A DNA stretch of 64,000 nt from Bradyrhizobium niftali (GTDB taxonomy: Bacteria; Pseudomonadota; Alphaproteobacteria; Rhizobiales; Xanthobacteraceae). The first letter of the stretch is position 1. Every line of letters begins with the position of its first letter. Both the position numbers and the translations under genes were made by a program. The stretch covers positions 1 through 64,000 of the forward strand of contig NZ_SPQT01000026.1 of NCBI RefSeq assembly GCF_004571025.1, read 5' to 3'. Below the pieces are notes generated by a model, which had not been told where the DNA came from, did not search any database, and saw only the letters and a program-made list of their open reading frames with translations. This document shows positions 7,990-16,832 of the stretch, piece after piece.

Positions 7990-9999
7990 TCAGGCGGCGT
8001 GGACCGAGTTCAGGAATTTGGCGACCTCCTGCTTCAGCCGGTTGCTGTCTGAAGACAGCGAGCGCGCCGCGGAGAGCACCTGCGAGGAGGCCGAACCGGT
8101 CTCGGAGGCGCCGCGCTGCACGTCGCCGATGTTGGTGGAGACGCGCTGGGTGCCGTGGGCCGCCTGCTGGACGTTGCGGGAGATTTCCTGCGTCGCCGCG
8201 CCCTGCTGCTCCACGGCCGCCGCGACGGTCGAGGAGATCTCCGACAGCCGCTCGATGGTGCCGCTGATCTCCTTGATCGAGCCGACCGACTCCTCCGTCG
8301 CGGCCTGGATCCCGGAGACCTGCAGCGCGATCTCGCCGGTGGCCTTCGCGGTCTGCTCGGCCAGCGCCTTGACCTCGGAGGCGACCACGGCAAAGCCGCG
8401 GCCGGCCTCGCCGGCGCGCGCCGCCTCGATGGTGGCGTTCAGCGCCAGCAGATTGGTCTGGCCGGCGATGGTGCTGATCAGCTCGACCACGTCGCCGATG
8501 CGGGCGGCAGCCTTGGAGAGCTCGCCAACCCGGTCGTTGGTCCTGCTCGCCTGCCCCACGGCCTCGCTGGCAATCCGGGCGGATTCCTGCACCTGGCGGG
8601 CAATCTCGCTGACAGAGGAGGAGAGTTCTTCGGTCGCGGAGGCAACCGCCTGCACGTTGGCCGAGGCCTCCTGGGAGGCGCTGGCAACCTCCGTCGACAG
8701 GTCCTGGGCGCGCGTGGCCGTCGTGGTTAGGGTGCCTGCGGAAGCTTCGAGCTCGTTCGATGCCGACGACACGGTGTCCACGATCTCGCCGACCGCACGT
8801 TCGAACTGGTTGGCCAGATTTCTCATGTCGGCCTTGCGGCTCTCGGCCTGCCGCGCCTCGACCTCGACCTGCTCGTGGCGCAGGCGGTCGGTCTCGACCA
8901 TGCTCTCCTTGAACACCTGGATCGCCTTGGCCATGTCGCCGATCTCGTCGCGATTGCCGCGGCCCGGGATCTCGACCTTGAGGTCGCCACCGGCGAGAGC
9001 ACCCATCGCTCGGGTCATCGTGGTCAGCGGTCCGACGATGCTGCGCGCGATCAGGAAGGCGACGAGGCCGCCGAACAGGATCGCAAGGCCGCCGGCGACT
9101 TCCTGAATCCAGGTCGTATTGGCAATGACGCCATCGGCGGCCGCGCGCGACTTCTGGTAGTCGGCCTTCAATCCGGTCTCCGCCACCTTGAGCTTGTCGA
9201 CGCTTTCCCCAATCAGGGGGGCGATACCGTTGCGGTAGATTTCATCGGCCTGGAGGATTGCGGCGGAGGTCGTCTCGAAGGCCGCCTTGTAGGTCGAAAG
9301 CGAGCTCTTGATCGGCCCGAACGCGGCCTTGACCTCGTTCGGCAGACCGGCCCCCTCCAGTGACTTGAGCGCTTGCTGCGCCCGGTCGACATTGGTCCTG
9401 AAGGTCGCCGGCCCCTTTGCGTCCCGGACGGCGAGGAAGCGCCAGTTTGCGACACGAACCAGCAGGACCTTGGATTCGAGATCGGCGACCGGCGCGGTCA
9501 CGCTGGTATCGCCGGTTTCACGCGCGGCCTCGACGAGCTTGCCGGTATTGGCGGTCAGCTCATCGCCGCCGGTGAGCAGAACAGCCTTGCCTTTCGCCGT
9601 CTCGGTGACGGCAGCGCCCATGCGCTCCCGCAGCGACTTCATCTTTTCGACGTCACCGATCAGGCCATTGTAGATCTTGAGCCGTTCCTCGGAGACCGTC
9701 GACTTGGCCGCGACCTTCAACAGCTCCACCGTCGCCACCTCCCGCTCCGCAGCCTCCTTGAAGGCCGGCTCGTCGGCGTCATAGATGTAGCGAAGATTGG
9801 CGCGCCGCAGCGCCTGCAGGTTGATCGAGATCTCCTGAACGCGGGCCGTGTTGTCCGAGAGTGCGGATAGCCGCTCCATCTGGCCCTGAACCGCCCACAA
9901 ATTCCAGATCGCGACCGCGGCCATGATCAGACCAACGACAACGAGAACCGAAAATCCGGCGTAGAGCCGCCCCCGAATTCTGAAACGCAAGCTCGGCAT
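7990..9999 (-). CDS. Methyl-accepting chemotaxis protein, copy 1
   Basis: 669 residues from the ATG at 9999. I rejected the longer frame to 10080 because this start aligns exactly with the neighbouring paralogue (MP..RIRGRLYAGF). Order: TM1 about residues 13-32; a roughly 260-residue periplasmic all-helical sensor resembling the HBM domain; TM2 (LAILFGGLVAFLIARSIVG); HAMP (PLTTMTRAMGALAGGDLKVEIPG); and a long MA signalling domain with the hairpin tip region AGQTNLLALNATIEAARAGEAGRGFAVVA. It should relay ligand binding to CheA/CheW. HBM receptors often sense organic acids, but the ligand here is unknown. No che gene is adjacent. Confidence 0.92.
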   Translation of the reverse strand: MPSLRFRIRGRLYAGFSVLVVVGLIMAAVAIWNLWAVQGQMERLSALSDNTARVQEISINLQALRRANLRYIYDADEPAFKEAAEREVATVELLKVAAKSTVSEERLKIYNGLIGDVEKMKSLRERMGAAVTETAKGKAVLLTGGDELTANTGKLVEAARETGDTSVTAPVADLESKVLLVRVANWRFLAVRDAKGPATFRTNVDRAQQALKSLEGAGLPNEVKAAFGPIKSSLSTYKAAFETTSAAILQADEIYRNGIAPLIGESVDKLKVAETGLKADYQKSRAAADGVIANTTWIQEVAGGLAILFGGLVAFLIARSIVGPLTTMTRAMGALAGGDLKVEIPGRGNRDEIGDMAKAIQVFKESMVETDRLRHEQVEVEARQAESRKADMRNLANQFERAVGEIVDTVSSASNELEASAGTLTTTATRAQDLSTEVASASQEASANVQAVASATEELSSSVSEIARQVQESARIASEAVGQASRTNDRVGELSKAAARIGDVVELISTIAGQTNLLALNATIEAARAGEAGRGFAVVASEVKALAEQTAKATGEIALQVSGIQAATEESVGSIKEISGTIERLSEISSTVAAAVEQQGAATQEISRNVQQAAHGTQRVSTNIGDVQRGASETGSASSQVLSAARSLSSDSNRLKQEVAKFLNSVHAA

Positions 10000-10402
10000 C
10001 TTCACCGTCCATCCATAGCAAGAGAGATGGAGTGACCGAACGACTCCCCGACGTCGCAGCGGCCCCCCGCCCAGCCGCAATCACCTTTCGGAGATTCGCG
10101 CTGCACCGCGACACCATGAAGAATACTTCTTAATTCAATGCTGCATTTGCCACGCGTCGACTACGGAGGATCGCGCGAAAGATATCGTGGCGATGGCAGG
10201 CCCTGCCAGTTCAGCAATCATCTGAACACGAAAGTGGCAATCGAACCTGTCCGGCGCGGCTTGCGTCAGGATGCCGTGCGAGTCGCATGCCCGGCAAAGT
10301 TTGTATCGCGAATTTATCCGGTCATCGAGCAGCTGCCCGCGCCACGCATCGCGGGTCCACGCGCATGCGCGTGGACCTTTGCTTTTGAGACGTCCGCGCC
10401 GG
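10000..10402. other. 403-bp gap between the two chemoreceptor genes
   Basis: No gene is seen. It must hold the promoter of copy 1 (minus strand). The block CTGCACCGCGACAC (10101-10114) with TTAATTCAA (10130-10138) matches the block before copy 2 (12510-12523 with TTAATTGAA at 12539-12547), so the leader was duplicated with the gene. The lower-homology stretch from about 10140 to 10340 appears unique to this spacer. Confidence 0.5.
10355..10386 (+). terminator. Duplicated copy of the GST terminator palindrome
   Basis: Bases 10355-10376 repeat the 22-bp perfect palindrome at 7942-7963, followed by CTTTGCTTTTGAGACG instead of CTTTGTTTTTGAAACG. No plus-strand gene precedes it, so it is best explained as carried along in the duplication of the chemoreceptor unit. 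Confidence 0.7.
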
Positions 10403-12412
10403 TCAGGCGGCGTGGACCGAGTTCAGGAATTTGGCGACCTCCTGCTTCAGCCGGTTGCTGTCTGAAGACAGCGAGCGCGCCGCGGAGAGCACCTGCGAGG
10501 AGGCCGAACCGGTCTCGGAAGCGCCGCGCTGCACGTCGCCGATATTGGTGGAGACGCGCTGGGTGCCGTGGGCCGCCTGCTGGACGTTGCGGGAGATTTC
10601 CTGGGTCGCCGCGCCCTGCTGTTCAACGGCAGCCGCGACCGTCGAGGAGATCTCCGACAGCCGCTCGATGGTGCCGCTGATCTCCCTGATGGCGCCAACC
10701 GATTGCTCGGTGGCGGCCTGGATGTTGGAAATCTGCTGGCCGATCTCGCCGGTGGCCTTCGCGGTCTGCTCGGCCAGCGCCTTGACCTCGGAGGCAACCA
10801 CGGCAAAGCCGCGGCCCGCTTCGCCCGCGCGCGCCGCCTCGATGGTGGCGTTCAGCGCCAGCAGATTGGTCTGGCCGGCGATGGTGCTGATCAGCTCGAC
10901 CACGTCGCCGATGCGGGCGGCGGCCTTGGAGAGCTCGCCAACCCGGTCGTTGGTCTTGCTCGCCTGCCCCACGGCCTCGCTGGCGATGCGGGCGGATTCC
11001 TGCACCTGGCGGGCGATCTCGCTGACAGAGGAGGAGAGTTCTTCGGTCGCGGAGGCAACCGCCTGCACGTTGGCCGAGGCCTCTTGAGAGGCGCTGGCGA
11101 CCTCGGTGGAGAGGTCCTGGGCCCGCGAGGCGGTCGTGGTCAACGTGCCGGCCGAGGCCTCCAACTCGTTCGACGCCGACGACACGGTGTCGACGATCTC
11201 GCCGACCGCCTGCTCGAACTGGTCGGCGAGCCGGACCATGTCTTTCTTGCGGCTCTCGGCCTGCCGCGCCTCGACCTCGACCTGCTCGTGGCGCAGGCGG
11301 TCGGTCTCGACCATGCTCTCCTTGAACACCTGGATCGCCTTGGCCATGTCGCCGATCTCGTCGCGATTGCCGCGGCCCGGGATCTCGACCTTGAGGTCGC
11401 CACCGGCGAGAGCACCCATCGCTCGGGTCATCGTGGTCAGCGGTCCGACGATGCTGCGCGCGATCAGGAAGGCGACGAGGCCGCCGAACAGGACGGCGAG
11501 GCCGCCCGCGACGGCCTGCACCGAGGTCGTGCCCTCGATCACGGCTTCGGCGGTGGTGCGCGAGTCCTTGTAATCCTTCTTCAGGGCGGTTTCCGCGACC
11601 TTGAGCTTGCCGATGCTCTCGACGATGAGCGGCGCGAGGTTCTTGTGGTAGATCTCGTCGGCCTGGAGCATCGCGGCCGACGTCGTCTCGAACGCCGATT
11701 TGTAGATTCCGAGCGAGGTCTTCACCGGCGCGAGCGTAGCGCGCAATTCGGTCGCCTGCGGGCTCTTTTCCAGCGCCGTGAGCCGCTGCATGGCCCTGTC
11801 CACATTCGTCCTGAAGTTGGCAGGACCCTTGGTGTCGCGCAGGGCAAGGAAACGCCAGTTGGCGATCTGGACGAGAAGCAGCCTGGATTCGAGGTCCGCA
11901 ACGAGGGCCGCGGTGTCTTCGTCAACGGCCGCGCGCGCCGCATCGACCAGCTTGCCCATCTTGACGGTCAGCTCGTCGCCGCTCGGCAGCAGCGTCGCCT
12001 TGCCCGTTCTCGCCTCGTTGACGGCGTCACCGAGATTGTCACGCAGGCTTCGCATCCTGGCGATGTCGGCGATCAGATCGTTGTAGAGCTTGCGCCGCTC
12101 CTCGGAGGCCGTCCCCTTCGCCCCGACCTGCAACAGCTCGGTCGCCGCGGTTTCCCGTTCGGAGGCTTCCTTCATCGCAGGTTCGCTGGCGTCGTAGATG
12201 TAGCGCAGATTGGCCCGCTGGATCGCCTGGAGATGGGTCGATATCTCCAGAACCCGTGCCGTGCTGTCCGAGAACGCCGAGAGTTTTGCGACCTGATCCT
12301 GCACGGCCCGCAAGTTCCAGACGGCGACCACCGCCATCACCAGACCGACCGCCACCAAGGCCATGAAGCCTGCGTACAGGCGTCCCCTGATCCGCAAACG
12401 AAATTTCGGCAT
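10403..12412 (-). CDS. Methyl-accepting chemotaxis protein, copy 2
   Basis: 669 residues from the ATG at 12412, equal in length to copy 1; a GTG two codons earlier is possible. The architecture is the same: TM1, HBM-like periplasmic sensor, TM2, HAMP, MA domain. From TM2 to the C-terminus the two proteins are almost identical, with few changes such as IGQQISNIQAATEQSVGAIREI against IALQVSGIQAATEESVGSIKEI. The sensor domains have diverged clearly (for example AVDEDTAALVADLES against TGDTSVTAPVADLES). The pair therefore probably reports different ligands to the same signalling machinery. Confidence 0.92.
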   Translation of the reverse strand: MPKFRLRIRGRLYAGFMALVAVGLVMAVVAVWNLRAVQDQVAKLSAFSDSTARVLEISTHLQAIQRANLRYIYDASEPAMKEASERETAATELLQVGAKGTASEERRKLYNDLIADIARMRSLRDNLGDAVNEARTGKATLLPSGDELTVKMGKLVDAARAAVDEDTAALVADLESRLLLVQIANWRFLALRDTKGPANFRTNVDRAMQRLTALEKSPQATELRATLAPVKTSLGIYKSAFETTSAAMLQADEIYHKNLAPLIVESIGKLKVAETALKKDYKDSRTTAEAVIEGTTSVQAVAGGLAVLFGGLVAFLIARSIVGPLTTMTRAMGALAGGDLKVEIPGRGNRDEIGDMAKAIQVFKESMVETDRLRHEQVEVEARQAESRKKDMVRLADQFEQAVGEIVDTVSSASNELEASAGTLTTTASRAQDLSTEVASASQEASANVQAVASATEELSSSVSEIARQVQESARIASEAVGQASKTNDRVGELSKAAARIGDVVELISTIAGQTNLLALNATIEAARAGEAGRGFAVVASEVKALAEQTAKATGEIGQQISNIQAATEQSVGAIREISGTIERLSEISSTVAAAVEQQGAATQEISRNVQQAAHGTQRVSTNIGDVQRGASETGSASSQVLSAARSLSSDSNRLKQEVAKFLNSVHAA

Positions 12413-12681
12413 TCCCACTGTCCACCCAGATGCATGTGAATTCGAGCGGCCGAACGTCCGGCGTCACCGGCCACCCTGGCAGCCGCGAGTCGCTTCTCGG
12501 CGACCTACGCTGCACCGCGACACAATGGAGGACACTCGTTAATTGAACCTTCTGATTCTTCGCGCCTGCGCGCACAGGCCCGCACAAAACCTGCTGATTT
12601 TGTCGGCAGTTGCGCAAGGTTTTGGCGCAAGGCCCGCAGGCGCATGCCGATCGCTGCATGCGCCGCCCCGGTGGACGTTCG

Positions 12682-12930
12682 TCAGGCCGCCCCTGCGTCA
12701 TTTTGCCAAGCGTTCTCGACCGCTTCCAGCGGAGCCGAGGCAACGCGCCGCGTCCCTTCCGATCCGATTTTCGCGGCGAGCTTATGCAGCTCGCATGCAA
12801 TCTCCGACCGGGACATCCCGCAGTCCTGCAGCTCCCGTTCGGTCATGGCAGCGAACTGACACCGGGCCCGGGACCGCTCCCGCCGGACCCGCATGATCTC
12901 CACCAGCGTCCGCCAGGCCCGCACGACCAT
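12682..12930 (-). CDS. DUF1127 (YjiS-like) small protein
   Basis: 82 residues, from an ATG at 12930 inside a longer open frame. RARCQFAAMTERELQDCGMSRSEIACEL is the DUF1127 core: a basic amphipathic helix followed by the pattern L-x-D-(I/C)-G-(I/M)-S-R-x-(D/E)-I. The basic start (MVVRAWRTLVEIMRVRRERSR) precedes it. Small DUF1127 proteins of alphaproteobacteria are linked to stress, phosphate and carbon metabolism and to RNA turnover in some species. The C-terminal 30 residues are not typical. It lies 53 bp downstream of the SnoaL-like gene on the same strand and may share its transcript. Confidence 0.75.
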   Translation of the reverse strand: MVVRAWRTLVEIMRVRRERSRARCQFAAMTERELQDCGMSRSEIACELHKLAAKIGSEGTRRVASAPLEAVENAWQNDAGAA

Positions 12931-12983
12931 CGACGGCCGTGACGGACCGGGTCGGTCGGTGGACGCGACGTCGTTCGATCCGG

Positions 12984-13427
12984 TCAGCTCGCAGCCCTCA
13001 CGGGTGTTTGCGGAAACGGGCCGAGCGCCCTCTCGGTCAGGATCGAGTCGCAATATTCCCGGATCTCCTTGATCTTGCCGCCCTCCAAGCGAAACACCAG
13101 GCAGTAATCGTTGTCGTAGCGCACGCCTTCCGGCGTGACGTTGTCGCCCTTGGCTTCGACCACGACGATGTCGCCATCGGCGATGAAGCGGTGGGCAACG
13201 GTGCGCGTCCGGTCGCGCAGGCGGGTGCGCACATGGCCGTGCAGATCGTTGAGGATCGCCTCCTTCCCCGAGAAGGTGCGCGACCAGGAATACTGGCCGG
13301 TCACCACCCATCTGGCGTCGTCGGCGAGGCTGGCGGTGAACAATGCGCGGTCGCGCGCGGAAGGATCGGGGTTGGCGGCGGCGGCGAAAATATCCTGCAT
13401 CAGTTTCTTGTTGGCAGCAGTGCTCAT
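12984..13427 (-). CDS. SnoaL-like / NTF2-fold protein
   Basis: 147 residues from an ATG. The cone-shaped alpha+beta fold is visible as NKKLMQDIFAAAANPD, DDARWVVTGQYSWSRTFSGKEAI, VAHRFIADGDIVVVEAKGDNVT and YDNDYCLVFRLEGGKIKEIREYCDS, which is the standard order in the SnoaL-like ketosteroid-isomerase superfamily. Catalytic activity cannot be predicted. It is transcribed divergently from the LysR gene at 13518, a usual arrangement of a LysR target. Confidence 0.85.
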   Translation of the reverse strand: MSTAANKKLMQDIFAAAANPDPSARDRALFTASLADDARWVVTGQYSWSRTFSGKEAILNDLHGHVRTRLRDRTRTVAHRFIADGDIVVVEAKGDNVTPEGVRYDNDYCLVFRLEGGKIKEIREYCDSILTERALGPFPQTPVRAAS

Positions 13428-13489
13428 GGCGGCATCTCCGTGTGTGGCCTCGTGGAGATCATCGTCCGCCGATCAGCATTCTTCAAATC

Positions 13490-13510
13490 GATAGCGAATA
13501 TGATATCTAT
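13490..13510. promoter_or_regulatory. Possible LysR-type binding dyad
   Basis: The 90-bp space between the SnoaL-like gene and the LysR gene holds an interrupted dyad, ATAG (13491-13494) with CTAT (13507-13510), overlapping GATA..TATC (13490-13507). Position and AT-richness fit a LysR site, but the symmetry is weak. Confidence 0.3.
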
Positions 13511-13517
13511 TCACCTC

Positions 13518-14435
13518 ATGAATTTGAATTCGCTTGACCTCAATCTGCTGACCGCACTCGACGCGCTGCTGCGCGAGGCCAATGTCAGCCGCGCGGCCAT
13601 GAGGATCGGCCTGTCACAGCCGGCGACGAGCCACGCATTGCAACGCCTGCGCGACATCTTCGGCGACCCGCTGCTGGTGCGCACCGGCGCGCGCATGGAG
13701 CTGACGCCGCGGGCGCAGGCCCTGCGCGCGCCGCTGGCACAGGCGCTCGATCAGGTGCGCGGGCTGTTCGTGCCGGATGAATTCGACGCCGCGCGCAGCG
13801 AGCGGCAATTCCGCCTGATGATGCCGGATCTCGCGGTCGAGCTGTTGATGCCGCCCCTGATGGAGAAGGTGACACGCCTTGCGCCCAACGTCCGCGTCGA
13901 CGTCGTGCCGTGGCGGGGGCCTGCGATCTTCCACGCCGAGTTCGCCCGCACCATCGACCTCGTGATCTCGATCGGCAACGCCTTCAAGGGCTTTCACCGC
14001 CAGCTGCTCTACACCGACAGCGACGCGCTGGCGGTGCGGCGCGGCCATCCCGTAGGAGCCAAGCTGAGGCGGTGCGAGACGTTCCTGGCCGCGCGCCATG
14101 TCGGCGTGATCATCCGGGGCAATAGCGAGGATCTGATCGACACCTGGCTGCGAGCCAAGGGCATCGAGCGACACATTACCCTCGTCGTGTCAGGCTATCT
14201 CGAGGCGCTGCACGTCGCCGCCCGCACCGACCTCGTCGCCTTCGTGCCGCGCCGGCTGATCGCGGCGCTGTCGAAGCAGCTTGGCCTCGTCACCGTGACC
14301 CCACCGCTCGACCCCGGCATCGACGAGCAGTTCATGTTCTATCCGACGCGGGCGCAGATGGACCCCGGCTCGATCTGGCTGCGGCGGCTGATGCTTGAGA
14401 CGGGACGGGAGCTGGAGGAGCGGAAGGCTGGGTAG
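13518..14435 (+). CDS. LysR-family transcriptional regulator
   Basis: 305 residues from the ATG at 13518; another in-frame ATG at 13500 would add six residues. The N-terminal winged HTH is clear: LDLNLLTALDALLREANVSRAAMRIGLSQPATSHALQRLRDIFGDPLLVRTGARMELTPRA. The effector domain follows (FRLMMPDLAVELLMPPLMEKV, DLVISIGNAFKGFHRQLLYTD, HVAARTDLVAFVPRRLIAAL) and resembles the NahR/NodD-like subgroup rather than CysB. The effector is unknown. Its likely target is the divergent SnoaL-like gene. Confidence 0.92.
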   Translation: MNLNSLDLNLLTALDALLREANVSRAAMRIGLSQPATSHALQRLRDIFGDPLLVRTGARMELTPRAQALRAPLAQALDQVRGLFVPDEFDAARSERQFRLMMPDLAVELLMPPLMEKVTRLAPNVRVDVVPWRGPAIFHAEFARTIDLVISIGNAFKGFHRQLLYTDSDALAVRRGHPVGAKLRRCETFLAARHVGVIIRGNSEDLIDTWLRAKGIERHITLVVSGYLEALHVAARTDLVAFVPRRLIAALSKQLGLVTVTPPLDPGIDEQFMFYPTRAQMDPGSIWLRRLMLETGRELEERKAG

Positions 14436-14439
14436 CTTC

Positions 14440-14529
14440 GTGGGTAGGTTAGCGAAGCGTAACCCACCAACTTCGTCCCGCATTTGAGGAGGCATGGTGG
14501 GTTACGCCTCCGGCTAACCCACCCTACGT
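14440..14529. repeat. Palindromic repeat, GTGGGTTA..TAACCCAC family
   Basis: The segment runs from GTGGGTAGGTTAGCGAAGCG through TAACCCACC to GGTGGGTTACGCCTCC and GGCTAACCCACC. It contains two nested inverted pairs. It follows the LysR stop directly and could also end transcription. Confidence 0.6.
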
Positions 14530-14562
14530 TCCTGAGTAAAACGCGGCTTCAAAACACTCGGT

Positions 14563-14606
14563 GTCGTCCCGACCTAGTGCGCAATTGCGCACAAGGCCGG
14601 GACGAC
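14563..14606. repeat. Palindromic repeat with GTCGTCCCG arms
   Basis: The arms GTCGTCCCG (14563-14571) and CGGGACGAC (14598-14606) enclose GTGCGCAATTGCGCAC (14578-14593), itself a perfect 16-bp palindrome. It lies between convergent genes (LysR and GST) and could act as a bidirectional terminator. A related TGTGCGCAAATAGCGCACT core is at 23671-23689. Confidence 0.6.
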
Positions 14607-14619
14607 AGCGGAGAGTTAC

Positions 14620-15240
14620 CTACGCCTTCTGCGCGTCCATCACCTTGCGTACTGCCGGCCGGTCCGACATCCGCTTGAAGTGATCGGCGATCTTCGGCGT
14701 GGCGTTGATGTCGACGCTGTCGCCTTCGAGCCAGGTCGACAGCGTGTAAAGATAGGGATCGCAGATCGTGAACTGATCGCCCATCACCCAGGGTCCCCTG
14801 AACATCTTCTGCTCGATCAGGGCGAAGCAGGCGCCCATGGTCTTCGGGACCATCGCCTTCATGTCGGCGAACGAGCTCTCCTGTGTCGCCCAGCGCGCGC
14901 CGCGCATCTTGTGCGCATGGTTGATGTGCACGGTCGAGCAGAGATAGGAGTTGAACGACTGCACCTGGGCGAAGTCGAAGGGATCGTCGAGCGGCGCGAG
15001 CTTCGCCTTGGGAAAGGTCTGCGCGATATAGGCCAGCATCGCCGGCGTCTCGGTGAGGACGCCGCGGTCGGTCACCAGCGCCGGCACGCGGCCTTTCGGG
15101 TTGATGGCGAGATAGTCCGGGCTGTTCTGCTGATTGTCCTTGAAGCTCAGCCGCTCGGCCGCGTAGTCGGCGCCGGCCTCTTCCAGGGTGATGTAGGTGG
15201 CGAGCGCGCAGGTGCCGGTGGCGTAGTAGAGCTTGAGCAT
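14620..15240 (-). CDS. Glutathione S-transferase, beta-like
   Basis: 206 residues from the ATG at 15240; an ATG four codons upstream is an alternative. The start MLKLYYATGTCALATYITLEEAGADY carries the Cys of bacterial beta-class GSTs, followed by NPKGRVPALVTDRGVLTETPAMLAYIAQ (cis-Pro and T/S-E-T-x-A motif). The C-terminal helices include WVMGDQFTICDPYLYTLSTWLEGD with the N-capping box. The protein likely conjugates or reduces electrophiles using glutathione. It is convergent to the LysR gene and divergent from the FAD monooxygenase. Confidence 0.9.
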   Translation of the reverse strand: MLKLYYATGTCALATYITLEEAGADYAAERLSFKDNQQNSPDYLAINPKGRVPALVTDRGVLTETPAMLAYIAQTFPKAKLAPLDDPFDFAQVQSFNSYLCSTVHINHAHKMRGARWATQESSFADMKAMVPKTMGACFALIEQKMFRGPWVMGDQFTICDPYLYTLSTWLEGDSVDINATPKIADHFKRMSDRPAVRKVMDAQKA

Positions 15241-15369
15241 GTCGGACCTCATGGGAAAATTGGAAACTAACGGCTGCCGTCCCCGAGGTCTATAGCACGA
15301 CATCCTCTTCGCAGTTGCCCACATCCGCCCGCCTGTGCCAAGACGCACACAATTGGAGGGGTTTTTGTC

Positions 15370-16656
15370 ATGACCGTACTCATCGCCGGTGGCGGCATCG
15401 GCGGGCTGACGCTTGCGCTCAGCCTGCACGGAATCGGCGTTCCCGTAAAAGTGTTCGAGAGCGTCGCGGAACTGAAGCCGCTCGGCGTCGGCATCAACGT
15501 GCTGCCGCATGCGGTGCGCGAGCTGATCGAGCTCGGGCTGATGGACAAGCTCGATGCCAGCGGCGTGCGCACAAGCGAGCTCGCCTACTTCTCCAAGTAC
15601 GGCAAACCGATCTGGAGCGAGCCGCGCGGGCTGGAGGCCGGCTACAAATGGCCGCAATTCTCGATCCATCGCGGCACGCTGCAGCAGCTCCTGCTCGACA
15701 CCGCGATCGAGCGGCTCGGCCGCGACAACATCCTCACCAGCCACCATCTGACCGGCTGGAGCGAAACCGCCGATGGCGTCCGCGCCGATTTCATCGACAA
15801 GGCGACCGGCAAAGCCGCAGGCACTTACGAAGGCGCGATCATGATCGCCGCCGACGGCATCCATTCCGCCGCACGAGAAAAGCTCTATCCCGATGAAGGA
15901 CCGCCGATCTGGAACGGTCGCATCCTCTGGCGCGGCGTGACGCCGGCAAAGGCATTCCTCACCGGCCGAACCATGATCATGGCCGGGCACGAGATCCTGA
16001 AATTCGTCTGCTATCCGATCAGCAAGGTGCCGGATGCGGCGGGCAACCATCTGATCAACTGGGTCGCCGAGCGCCACATGCCGCCGACCTATCAGTGGCG
16101 GCGCGAGGACTATAACCGCACCGCGCGGCTGGAGGAGTTCTTGCCGTGGTTCGAGAGCTGGCAGTTCGACTGGCTCGACGTGCCCGGCCTGATCCGGAAC
16201 TGCCCGCACGCCTATGAATATCCGCTGGTCGACCGCGATCCGGTGTCGCGATGGACGTTCGGCCGCGTCACGCTGATGGGCGATGCCGCGCATCCGATGT
16301 ACCCGATCGGATCGAACGGCGCCTCGCAGGCGATCCTCGATGCCCGCGTCATCACCCGCGAGGTCCTGGCGCATGGCCCGACGCAGGCGGCGCTGCTCGC
16401 CTGTGAAGCCGAGCGGAGGCCCGCGACCACCGACCTCGTCCTGCTCAACCGCAAGAACGGCCCCGAGCAGGTGATGCAACTGGTCGAAGAGCGCGCGCCC
16501 GACGGCTTTGAGGTCGTCACCGATGTGCTGTCGCAGCAGGAGCTGGAAGACATCGCCGCCAACTACAAGCGCGTCGCGGGGTTCCAGGTGGAAGCGCTGA
16601 ATGCCAAGCCGCCGATCGTGCCGCGGTACTCCGATGCGAGACGCGCGAGCACCTAG
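15370..16656 (+). CDS. FAD-dependent monooxygenase (salicylate hydroxylase-like)
   Basis: 428 residues from an ATG preceded by GGAGGGG. The Rossmann start VLIAGGGIGGLTLALSLHGIGVPVKVFE binds FAD. IAADGIHSAAREKL is the DG motif, and GRVTLMGDAAHPMYPIGSNGASQAILD (about residues 299-325) is the GD motif that binds the FAD ribityl. This is the class A flavoprotein aromatic hydroxylase group, single-component and NAD(P)H-dependent. The substrate is not predictable. It is divergent from a GST, so the pair might deal with aromatic or electrophilic compounds, which is inference. Confidence 0.9.
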   Translation: MTVLIAGGGIGGLTLALSLHGIGVPVKVFESVAELKPLGVGINVLPHAVRELIELGLMDKLDASGVRTSELAYFSKYGKPIWSEPRGLEAGYKWPQFSIHRGTLQQLLLDTAIERLGRDNILTSHHLTGWSETADGVRADFIDKATGKAAGTYEGAIMIAADGIHSAAREKLYPDEGPPIWNGRILWRGVTPAKAFLTGRTMIMAGHEILKFVCYPISKVPDAAGNHLINWVAERHMPPTYQWRREDYNRTARLEEFLPWFESWQFDWLDVPGLIRNCPHAYEYPLVDRDPVSRWTFGRVTLMGDAAHPMYPIGSNGASQAILDARVITREVLAHGPTQAALLACEAERRPATTDLVLLNRKNGPEQVMQLVEERAPDGFEVVTDVLSQQELEDIAANYKRVAGFQVEALNAKPPIVPRYSDARRAST

Positions 16657-16697
16657 GTCGTTGCCCCACACTCCGCCATGCCGTTGACGGGCGCGCG

Positions 16698-16796
16698 TTA
16701 CGCGGAGCGACGGCCGCCCAACGTCGACGACATCCGCTTAAGCTTGTTGAGGGCGCGGATAGCGTAACCGAGCCCGACGGGATTGGTCTGGCGCAT
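16698..16796 (-). other. Short open frame in the 16657-16832 gap (doubtful)
   Basis: A 32-codon frame begins with ATG (MRQTNPVGLGYAIRALNK) and ends RRSA. Composition is like coding sequence of this genome, but the frame is too short to assign and could be a remnant. Otherwise the 176-bp gap between the monooxygenase and the thioesterase shows nothing. Confidence 0.15.
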
Positions 16797-16832
16797 ATTC
16801 GAGCAGCATAAAGAAGGCCCACCGCGCCGGTA

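Noticed and set aside
10568..12439. Plus-strand open frame of 623 codons opposite chemoreceptor copy 2
   Set aside because: It mirrors the repetitive codon use of the helical receptor; a similar shadow occurs opposite copy 1.
14620..16671. Minus-strand frame joining the GST to 1.4 kb upstream
   Set aside because: The upstream part is the antisense of the FAD monooxygenase. Only the part from 15240 down is GST.
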